Part shown: one piece after another, positions 34,271 through 42,067 of the stretch
How positions within the stretch are numbered: the first letter of the stretch is position 1
Layout of the letters: every line of letters begins with the position of its first letter
Source: Alphaproteobacteria bacterium
Lineage (GTDB): Bacteria > Pseudomonadota > Alphaproteobacteria > JANQMY01
Direction of reading: 5' to 3'
Assembly: GCA_028289425.1 (NCBI GenBank)
Contig: JANQPL010000004.1
Coordinates: 1 to 64,000, forward strand
Length of the DNA: 64,000 nt
Notes under the pieces: generated by a model
The model's input: the letters and a program-made list of their open reading frames with translations, nothing else
Told to the model about the DNA's origin: nothing
Database searches by the model: none
Position numbers and translations under genes: made by a program

Positions 34271-35884
34271 TCAACTTTGAGGTAACCCCAGAGCAGAAAA
34301 TGTCTCCAGCACCATCTCTAAGTATTGCGGATGAAGTGGTCCGAGGCTGGCTGTTACATAAGATGCTGTTAGATTGGGATTCAACAGCAGCGCTTCTTCG
34401 AATTGTTTATCAGCCTCGTCGCGCTTGCCGGTCCGAAAGAGAGCGAAGGCAAGCGACAGGTGCGGCCAAAATTGGTCCCCTTTTTGCTGTGTTGCCATTC
34501 GGGCATCTGCGATTCCGGATTCGAACTGACTCGTTACGTTGTACGCCCAACCTCGCATGTTGAGGAAGGACCACAATTGATCATCATGCGGACTAAGGAG
34601 GATAGCCATCGTGAACTGCGAGATCGACTCTTCTGCATAACCCGCCCAATAAAGAGCGGTGCCAAGACCGTAGTAGGCCGAAGCAGAACTAGGATTGAGC
34701 TCGATCGCTTTTCTAAAAGCCGCGATAGCACGACCGCTGTAAGCCCCGCCTAAAAGCATGCACACGCGGCCGAGGGCAAATTGGTTTAGGTCGTCGCGGT
34801 CGTCACACTCAAGCGCCTTCTCCGCATGACGCAACCCCTCTTTTATGGTTTCCGAGACATCCCCTGCTTGGCCCATTAACACTCTGCTATACGCAATCAG
34901 CGCCAGGGCCGCATAGGCGTTGCCAAACTCCGGCGCGCGGTCGATGGCGGATTGAAACAATTGTTCCCCTTCCGCCAGATCCTCTGTGGAATGCCTGTAA
35001 AGATGCCACATTCCACGCTGGTAAAGCTCCCAGGCGTCCAAGTTTGGAGACTGTTTTCGGTGTGCCTTTTGTCGTTCGCTACCGGCTAATTCGGCGCACG
35101 TTTCGGCAATAATCGCGGCCGATAGGTCGTCCTGCAAATCGAAGATATCGATGAGTTTCCGATCATAACGCTCGGCCCATATGTGGCTGTCCGTTTCGGC
35201 ATCGATCAATTGTGCGTTCACCCGGATGCGGTCGCCGGCCTTTCGAACGCTGCCCTCAAGCAGGTATTGCACGCCCAACTCTCGGCCGATTCGTGTCACG
35301 TTTCTGGATTGATGCTTATAGGCAAATGTGGAGTTTCGCGCGATCACGAACATCCAGCGAATGCGCGACAGCAAGGAGATGATGTCTTCAGTTAAACCGT
35401 CAGAGAAGAATTCCTGTGTTGGATCCTCCGACATATTTTCAAAGGGAAGAACGGCGATCGACGGCTTGTCGGGCAACACCAAAGCCTCCATCTTGGGCTC
35501 CGGATTTTGCTTTGGCGGAGCTGCACGCTGGCCGACGGCGGAGACCGGATTGTCATCAACGGGAAGTACTTTCACCTCGCCGATGAATCTGAAACCCTTT
35601 CCATGAATTGTGCGGATAAGCCGTTGCGAACGGCCGTCGTCGCCGATCGCTTTTCGGGCGGCCTTGATCTGACTACTGAGCGCCGAGTCCGACACCACGC
35701 GCCTCTGCCACACCTGCTCTATAATTTCGTCCTTGCTGACAAATCGATCATGGTTCTCCACCAGGAAGCACAGCAGGCTGAATACCAAGGGCTCGATCGA
35801 TTGGGCTTGACCATTGACGTGAAGCTCTAAGGTCTGGCGATCAAGTCGGCAGTTTCCAAACAGGTAAGCTCTCACACTTTCCAT
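34271..35884 (-). CDS. OmpR-type winged-helix regulator with TolB-like module and TPRs (CadC-like)
   Basis: A 537-residue protein. Residues 1-105 are an OmpR/CadC-type DNA-binding domain (AYLFGNCRLDRQTLEL, SLLCFLVENHDRFVSKDEII, SALSSQIKAARKAIGDDG, TIHGKGFRFIGEV). No membrane segment is seen, unlike CadC. Residues about 140-280 are the same TolB/FlgO-like module as in the two SARP-cyclases (SIAVLPFENMSEDPTQEFF, YLLEGSVRKAGDRIRV, WAERYDRKL), and TPR repeats follow. The signal is unknown. Base composition looks lower in GC than its neighbours, and it lies beside a relic of a HerA gene, hinting at insertion. Confidence 0.85.
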   Translation of the reverse strand: MESVRAYLFGNCRLDRQTLELHVNGQAQSIEPLVFSLLCFLVENHDRFVSKDEIIEQVWQRRVVSDSALSSQIKAARKAIGDDGRSQRLIRTIHGKGFRFIGEVKVLPVDDNPVSAVGQRAAPPKQNPEPKMEALVLPDKPSIAVLPFENMSEDPTQEFFSDGLTEDIISLLSRIRWMFVIARNSTFAYKHQSRNVTRIGRELGVQYLLEGSVRKAGDRIRVNAQLIDAETDSHIWAERYDRKLIDIFDLQDDLSAAIIAETCAELAGSERQKAHRKQSPNLDAWELYQRGMWHLYRHSTEDLAEGEQLFQSAIDRAPEFGNAYAALALIAYSRVLMGQAGDVSETIKEGLRHAEKALECDDRDDLNQFALGRVCMLLGGAYSGRAIAAFRKAIELNPSSASAYYGLGTALYWAGYAEESISQFTMAILLSPHDDQLWSFLNMRGWAYNVTSQFESGIADARMATQQKGDQFWPHLSLAFALFRTGKRDEADKQFEEALLLNPNLTASYVTASLGPLHPQYLEMVLETFSALGLPQS

Positions 35885-36012
35885 ACGCCCCTTTTATCGC
35901 AGTTTCCGGGAATGCTCCAGAAATCCACCGAAACGTGAGATTGACGGGGCTGAGCGGTACGATCCGCAGAGGCGGCTACTGGCTTGCCTAGAGCCCGCCA
36001 CAAGCAGCCGGA

Positions 36013-36059
36013 TTGGCGCGTGGCGTGCTTGGCAACTTGTTCCGTGGGAAGACGAAAAA
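36013..36059 (+). pseudogene. Relic of the 3' end of a HerA/DUF853 gene
   Basis: Translated in frame, LARGVLGNLFRGKTKKR matches the last residues of the intact ATPase ending at 32812 (LVRGVLGTLFRGKTKSR), with most DNA positions also the same. Nothing upstream or downstream continues the match, and the original stop codon is lost. It appears to be the remains of a second, diverged copy rather than a recent duplication, since the DNA differs at about a fifth of sites. Confidence 0.65.
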
Positions 36060-36120
36060 GCGTTGGCTCGAAACACTCGAATATGTGACCTTGGCATCGA
36101 AGCTAGCCGCAAACAAGGCC

Positions 36121-36284
36121 GTCATCCTTGGGCGGGCAAAGCGAAGCCCGAGAATCCAATGGCATCAGCCAAAGGCCAATCTGGCCTCAAATTGGTTGGG
36201 GACTATCGGAAGCCAATGCCATTAGATTCCCGGCGGAGTTCATTCTTGTGCCGGCCGAAGGCCAGGCACGGGGCCGGAAATGAC
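36121..36284. repeat. GTCAT-ATGAC bounded interspersed element
   Basis: Starts GTCATCCTTGGGC and ends GGGGCCGGAAATGAC, with internal complementary segments such as CCAATGGCATC/AAGCCAATGCCATT. Elements beginning with GTCATCC and ending with GGATGAC are widespread in alphaproteobacterial intergenic DNA; a related one lies at 57666. Confidence 0.5.
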
Positions 36285-36322
36285 CAATGATGTCGATTAT
36301 GGAGCCTTACGCCGGCGCCCAA

Positions 36323-37483
36323 TCATGCCGCTTCTGTTTGACGTTCGGCTTGCGTCTGTGCTTCGGCCGCATTCTTCTGCTTGGCAACTTCAAGCTGCTC
36401 CGCGACGATTTGCTCATGCACATCGATCGCGGGCCGCACATTGGACACGTCGATTTCCGGCGCCATAGGGCCCGTCGTGCGCGGACCGCGGATAGAAAGC
36501 CACATGGTCTTCAGCGGGTTGTTGAGCGCATCCATCGCGGCCGTGGGCTCATAGCCGCAATGGGCCATGCAATCGGAACACTTTTCGTAATTACCGGTGC
36601 CGTACTGATCCCACTCGGTCGTTTCCATCAATTCCTGGAAAGTGTCCGCATAGCCTTCACCCAGCAGATAGCACGGGCGCTGCCAGCCAAAAATGTTGCG
36701 GGTGGGCATGCCCCATGGCGTGCATTTGTAGTTTTGGTTTCCGGCCAAGAAATCCAGGTAATGAGTCGAATGGTTGAGCGGCCAATTGCGCTTTTTGCCG
36801 ATCGATAACACTTCGCGGAACAGCGTTTTGGTTTTTTTGCGGTTGAGGAAGTGTTCCGTATCCGGCGCGCGCTCATAAGCAAAGCCCGGGGCGATGGAAA
36901 TGCCGTCCACGCCCATGTCGCGGGCATAGTCCAGGAACTCAGCCAAGCGGCGCGGATCCGCCCCGTCAAAGATGGTGGCGTTCACATTGACCCGGAAGCC
37001 CTTCGAGCGCGCAAGTTTGATGGCGCTGACGGCCTTATCGAAAACGCCTTCCCGGCAGACCGCCTGATCATGCTCTTCCTTCAACCCGTCCAGATGCACG
37101 GAAAAGAATAAGAACGGCGACGGCTTAAACAGATGGAGTTTTTTCTCGAGCAAGATCGCATTGGTGCACAGGGAGACATATTTCTTCCGCGCCACAATGC
37201 CTTCGACAATCTCCCCGATTTCGTCGTGGATGAGCGGTTCGCCGCCAGGAATCGCCACCAGCGGCGCCCCACATTCATCCACGGCTTCCAAGCACTCCTT
37301 GGCCGACAGGCGGCGTTGCAAGATGGGCTTCGGATAGTCGATTTTGCCGCACCCGGCGCAGGCCAAATTGCACTGGAAAAGCGGCTCCAGCATAAGCACG
37401 AGGGGGAAACGCTTGCGGCCGGTCAGCTTCTGCTTCATCAAATAGGCGCCAACGCGCACGGCCTGCATGACTGGAATGCCCAT
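36323..37483 (-). CDS. hpnH: Radical SAM protein HpnH, adenosylhopane pathway
   Basis: A 386-residue radical SAM enzyme that joins the 5'-deoxyadenosyl radical to diploptene in the first step of C35 hopanoid side-chain synthesis. The cluster motif CNLACAGC (Cys38, Cys42, Cys45) is followed by GKIDYPKPILQRRLS and AIPGGEPLIHDEI, all highly characteristic of HpnH, as are CTPWGMPTRNIFGWQRPCY and CSDCMAHCGYEPTA. The last 35 residues are a polar Ala/Gln-rich tail beyond the family core. No other hopanoid genes are in this window. It diverges from a TetR gene. Confidence 0.95.
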   Translation of the reverse strand: MGIPVMQAVRVGAYLMKQKLTGRKRFPLVLMLEPLFQCNLACAGCGKIDYPKPILQRRLSAKECLEAVDECGAPLVAIPGGEPLIHDEIGEIVEGIVARKKYVSLCTNAILLEKKLHLFKPSPFLFFSVHLDGLKEEHDQAVCREGVFDKAVSAIKLARSKGFRVNVNATIFDGADPRRLAEFLDYARDMGVDGISIAPGFAYERAPDTEHFLNRKKTKTLFREVLSIGKKRNWPLNHSTHYLDFLAGNQNYKCTPWGMPTRNIFGWQRPCYLLGEGYADTFQELMETTEWDQYGTGNYEKCSDCMAHCGYEPTAAMDALNNPLKTMWLSIRGPRTTGPMAPEIDVSNVRPAIDVHEQIVAEQLEVAKQKNAAEAQTQAERQTEAA

Positions 37484-37557
37484 AAACTATCTCCTGGCCT
37501 CAACCTTTTTGGGGCGGATTGGAACGATCCGGTTGAGTTTTTTACGAATTGGTAATA

Positions 37558-37583
37558 AAAACGCGAGCTCGCGTTCGCGTTTT
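37558..37583. promoter_or_regulatory. Candidate operator between hpnH and tetR
   Basis: AAAACGCGA (37558-37566) and TCGCGTTTT (37575-37583) form an inverted repeat, and inside it ACGCGAGCTCGCGT (37561-37574) is a perfect 14-base palindrome. It lies in the 159-base divergent gap, 60 bases before the TetR start, and is a good candidate for its binding site. Confidence 0.5.
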
Positions 37584-37642
37584 ATCGCACCACTATATAC
37601 GAGTCAATTGGAGCGGCAAGCTCAACCCAGGTAACATTTTGT

Positions 37643-38326
37643 ATGGTCGACTCTTTAAAACCGATTGAGGCAACCGAGCCACAGCCCACCCCAAAACGGA
37701 AGGTGCCGCCGCCGGGCCGGCGCACGCCGCGCCAGGGCCGCAGCCAGGAGACCGTCGGCAAAATCATCGACGCCGCCTCTGCGCTGCTCGCCCAAGGCAC
37801 GGATATCAGGACATTGACCACCAACCGCGTCGCTGAAGCCGCTGGCGTTTCGGTGGGCGGGCTTTACCGCTTCTTTTCCGACAAGCAGGCGATCATCGAC
37901 GCCATCGCCGTGCAGCGCTTGGACGAATTCCAAGTACTGCTGTTGGAAAAGGTTGCGCTCGAACAGCCGCAAGGCGGCTCCGGCTATTTGGATGTGGTGG
38001 TGGATTCCTTCGTTGCGTTTTTGGAGAACCACCCGGAGTTCCGCCAAATCGCCTATGGCGGCAGCTATATCAGTGCGCGTGTGCGCCAAGAACAATCGGA
38101 CCCAGCGGAAGGCGGCTCGGGCTTCATGAAGCATTTCATGGTCAACGCGCTGGGCATGGACCCGTCCCACGACCTCGATCTCAAGCTGCGCATTGCCGCA
38201 GAAGTGGGCGACCGGCTGATTGCCCACGCTTTCGATCAACCCTCTGACGAAGCGCGCGCCGACGTCATCCGTGAGCTGAAGATCTTAATCGGCGGCTACT
38301 TGTTTGATGAGCGCGGCATGATCTAA
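37643..38326 (+). CDS. TetR-family transcriptional regulator
   Basis: A 227-residue regulator with a basic Pro-rich leader (PKRKVPPPGRRTPRQGRSQE) before the helix-turn-helix (IIDAASALLAQGTDIRTLTT, RVAEAAGVSVGGLYRFFSDKQAI). The ligand-binding half is ordinary. Divergence from hpnH and the palindrome between them suggest it may control hopanoid side-chain synthesis, though this is inference from position. Confidence 0.87.
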   Translation: MVDSLKPIEATEPQPTPKRKVPPPGRRTPRQGRSQETVGKIIDAASALLAQGTDIRTLTTNRVAEAAGVSVGGLYRFFSDKQAIIDAIAVQRLDEFQVLLLEKVALEQPQGGSGYLDVVVDSFVAFLENHPEFRQIAYGGSYISARVRQEQSDPAEGGSGFMKHFMVNALGMDPSHDLDLKLRIAAEVGDRLIAHAFDQPSDEARADVIRELKILIGGYLFDERGMI

Positions 38327-38357
38327 GCTCCACCTCGGGAAACGGGGAGCGCAGAAT

Positions 38358-38882
38358 ATGACTCTTGAGAGCATCTACTTCATCGCGCAGATCGTATCGG
38401 CAGCAGCCATCATCGTCTCGCTCGTCTTTGTGGGCATTCAGATCCGTCAGAATACCGAACAAACGCAAGATGCAAACCGAATTGCAAAAGCGCAAATGCA
38501 TCAGCAAATCGCGGACAGCCACAACAATTTCATGATGACCTATGGCACCTTCGTCGAGGGAGTCGGTGAAGCGATGCACAGCGCCGACGCCCTGCGAAAA
38601 CTCCCGCGCGCTCAACTGGAACAATTCACGGCGCTTCAGCTCGCATTCTGGAAACACCTTGAGAATGTATACTATCAACATAAGTCTGGCTTCGTGTCGG
38701 ATGAGTATTGGTCATCGACAGTCAAGTTTGCCACTGTCGTTCTCTATCGCGACGGTGTGCAGAGTTGGTGGAAATCGCGGCGCGATTTGTTCGCCGATGA
38801 GTTTATTTCTTTCATCGAAAGTCAGCCCAAGCCCGATGTGCCCCTCGATATCCGAGATGGGGTCCAGGGAGATCAGGCATGA
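38358..38882 (+). CDS. Single-pass membrane protein of unknown function
   Basis: A 174-residue protein with one N-terminal membrane segment (IYFIAQIVSAAAIIVSLVFVGIQI) then RQNTEQTQDANRIAKAQMHQ and a helical cytoplasmic or periplasmic part with FWKHLENVYYQHKSGFVSDEYW. Many proteobacteria carry this layout, often in several copies, but I know no function. GGGGAG precedes the ATG by 9 bases. Its stop overlaps the start of a truncated paralogue. Confidence 0.75.
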   Translation: MTLESIYFIAQIVSAAAIIVSLVFVGIQIRQNTEQTQDANRIAKAQMHQQIADSHNNFMMTYGTFVEGVGEAMHSADALRKLPRAQLEQFTALQLAFWKHLENVYYQHKSGFVSDEYWSSTVKFATVVLYRDGVQSWWKSRRDLFADEFISFIESQPKPDVPLDIRDGVQGDQA

Positions 38883-38959
38883 GCCTCGAAAATACTTACT
38901 TCGACGCGAGCATTGTGGCCGCCTTTAGTGTGATCGGTTCACTGATCTTTGTCAGATAA
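38879..38959 (+). pseudogene. Truncated paralogue of the upstream membrane protein
   Basis: A 26-codon frame starting in an ATGA overlap with the previous stop and reading MSLENTYFDASIVAAFSVIG, then SLIFVR and a stop. It mirrors the start of the upstream protein (MTLESIYFIAQIVSAAAIIV, SLVFVGIQIRQ) and breaks off at that point, where the convergent metallo-hydrolase gene ends. It looks like the 5' stump of a second copy whose rest was deleted. Confidence 0.6.
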
Positions 38960-39910
38960 CAGCTGTGGCACGGTCCAATCTTGAAGATATGGCGGCTCGG
39001 CCCACAGCTCGATCTTGTCGTTGACCCTATAGACGACGGGGAAGACGCCTTGCCCCTCAATTTCTCCTGCCTTGATCTCATCAAGCGCCGCGCGCAGATC
39101 TTTCACATCGTCCATGACGATTTCCGGCGCGCCGGGGGGCACGATGCGATGGGCGCCGAGAACGCGCGTGGTTTCCGGCGCTGAGGAAATCACCGTATCG
39201 GCGCCTGCCACATAATCTCCCATGCCGCTATTCCGCAGGAAAGCGAAAAGCGGACCGGGGTAGATAAAGTCCCCCGTGAACAGAAGGTTTGCTTGTGCAT
39301 CGAAAAGTGAAATCGAATCTTCCGTATGCCCCGGTGTATACAGTATACGGAGCGACCGGCCGCCAAGCGAAATATCGGACCCCGGCGCCACCCACTCATC
39401 CACTTTAAGGGTGATGTTTTCCACGCCTTCCACATAACCCAAATGCTCATCGCTGGTAAGCGCGAGTTCATTGTCGGGCGCCCGCTCCCGCAGATAGGGC
39501 AAATCGACAACCGCCACCCGGTCGAAAGTGATTTCATTGCCCGTATGGTCGAAGTGAAAATGGGACGGCAGGAAGGTGATCGGCTTGTCCGTCAAACTTT
39601 CCGCCACCGACCGGATATCGAAGTAACCGGGCCCGGCATCGAACAGCAACGCCCGTTCCGAACCGATGATGAGGTAGCTGTAACATTGCTGCACATAGCG
39701 CGGCTCGCCAATGGCATAGGTACGCGCGTCAATCGCTTGCACGGTGAAATAGTCATCCACCCAGCGCACGTTCTGCCCTTCGTCCTGCGCCTCCAATAAA
39801 GGCGGCATGCCGTCGGATGACAGTGCGTAGAAGACAAGCGAATGCCGCTGCCATACGGCCAGCGCACCGATCGCGACAACCAAAATGAGCCCTGCCGCTA
39901 CATATCTCAT
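38939..39910 (-). CDS. Metallo-beta-lactamase-fold hydrolase, membrane-anchored or secreted
   Basis: A 323-residue protein with an N-terminal hydrophobic segment (YVAAGLILVVAIGALAVW) and an MBL domain. The metal motif SHFHFDHTGN, the next His in YTPGHTEDS and Asp in FTGDFIYPG support a di-zinc hydrolase. Family members range over lactonases, glyoxalase II-like and other hydrolases; no substrate is indicated. Its 3' end overlaps the truncated relic on the other strand. Confidence 0.82.
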   Translation of the reverse strand: MRYVAAGLILVVAIGALAVWQRHSLVFYALSSDGMPPLLEAQDEGQNVRWVDDYFTVQAIDARTYAIGEPRYVQQCYSYLIIGSERALLFDAGPGYFDIRSVAESLTDKPITFLPSHFHFDHTGNEITFDRVAVVDLPYLRERAPDNELALTSDEHLGYVEGVENITLKVDEWVAPGSDISLGGRSLRILYTPGHTEDSISLFDAQANLLFTGDFIYPGPLFAFLRNSGMGDYVAGADTVISSAPETTRVLGAHRIVPPGAPEIVMDDVKDLRAALDEIKAGEIEGQGVFPVVYRVNDKIELWAEPPYLQDWTVPQLLSDKDQ

Positions 39911-39921
39911 GCCCCGCCCCC

Positions 39922-40473
39922 TTATGAGTCTTGTTGTGCCTTGCGCTTCAGATATTCCCGCGCTTTATGCCGCGAGCCGCAGGTCTTCATGGAACACCAC
40001 CGCCCCGACCGGTTCTTGGTGTGGTCATAATAGGCCCAGCCGCAGGTTTCCAGCTCGCAGCATTTGAAACGCTCCCATGTGCCATCCGCCACACTATTCT
40101 GGATAATACCGATCATCGTCCCGATTGCGTAATCCGCGCCGTCCGCTGTTGATTCAACGACCGGGCGGCCCTCATCGTCAAAAAACATTGTGAAGCCGGT
40201 GGCCGCAGCGACCTCGTTCATGGCGGCGATGTTTGCAGGAGATGTGCGGTCGAGCACATATTTCCGCAAGGTGTCTCGAAAGGTCTTCAGGCGCGCCACA
40301 TCGTCTTCGGTAGGCGATCTGCGCCCACGCCACAGGCCCGCTGCGCGCAGCCATCGGCCGGTCGACTGTGGCGTTTTGAAATCTTCAAGCCCCAGCTCCG
40401 CCGACCAGGTGTTGAGAAAGCCGTGCACGATCACCAGGCGTCCGGGTGCGGGCTTATCCTCTGTTCGAAACAT
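39922..40473 (-). CDS. CGNR zinc-finger (ABATE-domain) regulator
   Basis: A 183-residue protein with an N-terminal ABATE-like domain (GRLVIVHGFLNTWSAELGLE) and a C-terminal zinc finger: FKCCELETCGWAYYDHTKNRSG, then WCSMKTCGSRHKAREY. The Cys set and the CGxRxKAxxY signature mark the CGNR family, which bind DNA and regulate nearby genes. It diverges from the VOC gene, whose promoter carries repeated TTTGATAGT-type sites. Confidence 0.82.
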   Translation of the reverse strand: MFRTEDKPAPGRLVIVHGFLNTWSAELGLEDFKTPQSTGRWLRAAGLWRGRRSPTEDDVARLKTFRDTLRKYVLDRTSPANIAAMNEVAAATGFTMFFDDEGRPVVESTADGADYAIGTMIGIIQNSVADGTWERFKCCELETCGWAYYDHTKNRSGRWCSMKTCGSRHKAREYLKRKAQQDS

Positions 40474-40531
40474 TTGTCATCCAGACATCGATTCGGCGCG
40501 CGCCACAATGTCGAGCCGCGAATTTCTGTTT

Positions 40532-40593
40532 TACTATCAATTGACGTTTGATAGTAAATAAGCTACTTTACCATCTAACTTACTTTGATAGTT
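40532..40593 (+). promoter_or_regulatory. Promoter and operator of the VOC gene
   Basis: TACTATCAA (40532-40540) and TTGATAGTA (40548-40556) form an exact 9-base inverted repeat. A -35 box TTGACG (40541-40546) fills most of its spacer, and a -10-like TACTTT (40564-40569) follows at 17 bases. A further TTTGATAGT copy lies at 40584-40592. A repressor at the palindrome would block RNA polymerase. The CGNR protein encoded leftward is the obvious candidate. Confidence 0.65.
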
Positions 40594-40606
40594 AGGAGAA
40601 GGAGTT

Positions 40607-40978
40607 ATGTCTCAGATCTCGATTGCCATGGACGTTCCCAGCATTGACCAAGCGATGGCGTTCTATACTGAGGCGCTCGGATGCTCAGAGAAGAAACGCA
40701 CAAAGAAATCCGGCATCGTTTCCACCGGCAATGTGGATATCTATTTTCTTGAGAAGGAAAACGGCACCAATCCGCTTCCCGCAGGTTCGGACAAGCGTTC
40801 CTATGAGCGGCACTGGACGCCCGTGCATCTCGACTTCCTGGTGGACGACGTCAAAACGATGACGGCCAAGGTGATTGAACTAGGCGGCACCCGCGAAGGC
40901 GGCGATGAAGCCGACTGGGGCGAGATTGCCTATTGCGCCGATCCCTTCGGTAACGGGTTTTGCATTATTCGGGAGTGA
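40607..40978 (+). CDS. VOC (glyoxalase/bleomycin resistance) family protein
   Basis: A 123-residue single-module protein: QISIAMDVPSIDQAMAFYTE, HLDFLVDDVKTM and YCADPFGNGFCIIRE are the usual VOC strands. His and Glu at HLDF and CIIRE fit metal ligands. Role may be detoxification or dioxygenase-like. AGGAGAAGGAG precedes the ATG, a strong site. Its 3' end overlaps the convergent hydrolase gene by 14 bases. Confidence 0.85.
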   Translation: MSQISIAMDVPSIDQAMAFYTEALGCSEKKRTKKSGIVSTGNVDIYFLEKENGTNPLPAGSDKRSYERHWTPVHLDFLVDDVKTMTAKVIELGGTREGGDEADWGEIAYCADPFGNGFCIIRE

Positions 40979-41978
40979 CAAGGGACCGTTCGACTGAATT
41001 CTGTTGTATCTGTTCGAAGTGCGCGAGAATTTCCCCCGCCATCTGTTCCGGTTCCTCGGCCAGCATCCAATGGCCGAGCTCCGGAAAGATCTTCACATTC
41101 TCTTCCCCGAGAAAGTCCACGGACTTTTCCGCGCTGGCCAGCGACAGGAACGGGTCCTTGGCGCCGAACAAAAACAACACAGGCATGGACGTGCGGCCGT
41201 CTTCCGGAATGTTGATGATGGGTTCCACCGGCGCCCGGTACGCGCCGTACATGGTATCCATCGCATGGTCCCGATCCCACGCCGCGCGATAGACGTCCAG
41301 GTCCTGCTCCGAAAACGATCCGCCACGGCTGGTGTCACGCAGCATATTGGTCATCATCGTCGGTCCATAGGTCCGCGCCAAAAGCTCCGGCAAGATGGGC
41401 AGCTTTAAAAAATCTCTGTACCAACTAATCTGAGACTCGTTTCCTACGGCCGCAAACGCGAGCGGGTGCGCCACGCTGAAGATAACAGCCGTTTTGACCC
41501 GGTCTGCGTCTTCAAAGATCATCGGCCAAGCAACGCCCGCGCCGATGTCGTGGGCCACGATGTGCGCCTGCGACCAGCCCTGGTTGTCCATTAACCCCAA
41601 AATGTCGTTGGCATAGGCCCGGCGGGTATAGGCATTCCAGTCCTTGGGTTTGTCGGAGCGGTTGTAGCCACGCAAATCGGGGGCAGCGACCCGATAGCCT
41701 GCTTCCGCCAACATCTTCATTTGATGGCGCCAGGCAAACCAAAACTCGGGGAAGCCGTGCATGAAGATGACCGGCTCCCCCTCTTCCGGCCCGGCAAACA
41801 CCACATGGAGGGCAAGCTCGCCCACATCGACACGCTGGGAGTCGAGCTCCATCCCGATCTGTTTTTCCGCAATTGAGATCTCATCAATGCTGGAGGTGCC
41901 GCCGCTGAACCACAGAATCACCGCAAACATGGCGATGAGGAATAGAAATAGCGGTATCGCTTTGAGAAGATTCCACAT
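40965..41978 (-). CDS. Membrane-anchored epoxide hydrolase-like alpha/beta hydrolase
   Basis: A 337-residue protein with an N-terminal hydrophobic segment (AIPLFLFLIAMFAVILWFSG) and an alpha/beta hydrolase domain: MHGFPEFWFAWRHQMKML, APDLRGYNRSDKP, nucleophile elbow VAHDIGAGVAW and LGHWMLAEEPEQM with the catalytic His. The HGFPE and AHDIG motifs match epoxide hydrolases and haloacetate dehalogenases. It would be tethered to the inner membrane with the domain in the periplasm, or exported. Confidence 0.8.
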   Translation of the reverse strand: MWNLLKAIPLFLFLIAMFAVILWFSGGTSSIDEISIAEKQIGMELDSQRVDVGELALHVVFAGPEEGEPVIFMHGFPEFWFAWRHQMKMLAEAGYRVAAPDLRGYNRSDKPKDWNAYTRRAYANDILGLMDNQGWSQAHIVAHDIGAGVAWPMIFEDADRVKTAVIFSVAHPLAFAAVGNESQISWYRDFLKLPILPELLARTYGPTMMTNMLRDTSRGGSFSEQDLDVYRAAWDRDHAMDTMYGAYRAPVEPIINIPEDGRTSMPVLFLFGAKDPFLSLASAEKSVDFLGEENVKIFPELGHWMLAEEPEQMAGEILAHFEQIQQNSVERSLVTPE

Positions 41979-42067
41979 GCCTCACCCCCAGGCAGCACTG
42001 TTTCTCTCCGGTGGCCCCTGCCCCGTGGGGACCGCCCGTGATGCTTGCGCGACTACGCATCGCAAAA

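Larger units (their letters stand above)
35885..36322. other. Gene-free interval with relics and a repeat
   Basis: This 438-base stretch holds the promoter of the winged-helix/TPR gene on its left, a fragment of a HerA-like gene (36013-36059) and a long interrupted palindromic element (36121-36284). Short open frames crossing it show no protein features. Confidence 0.5.
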
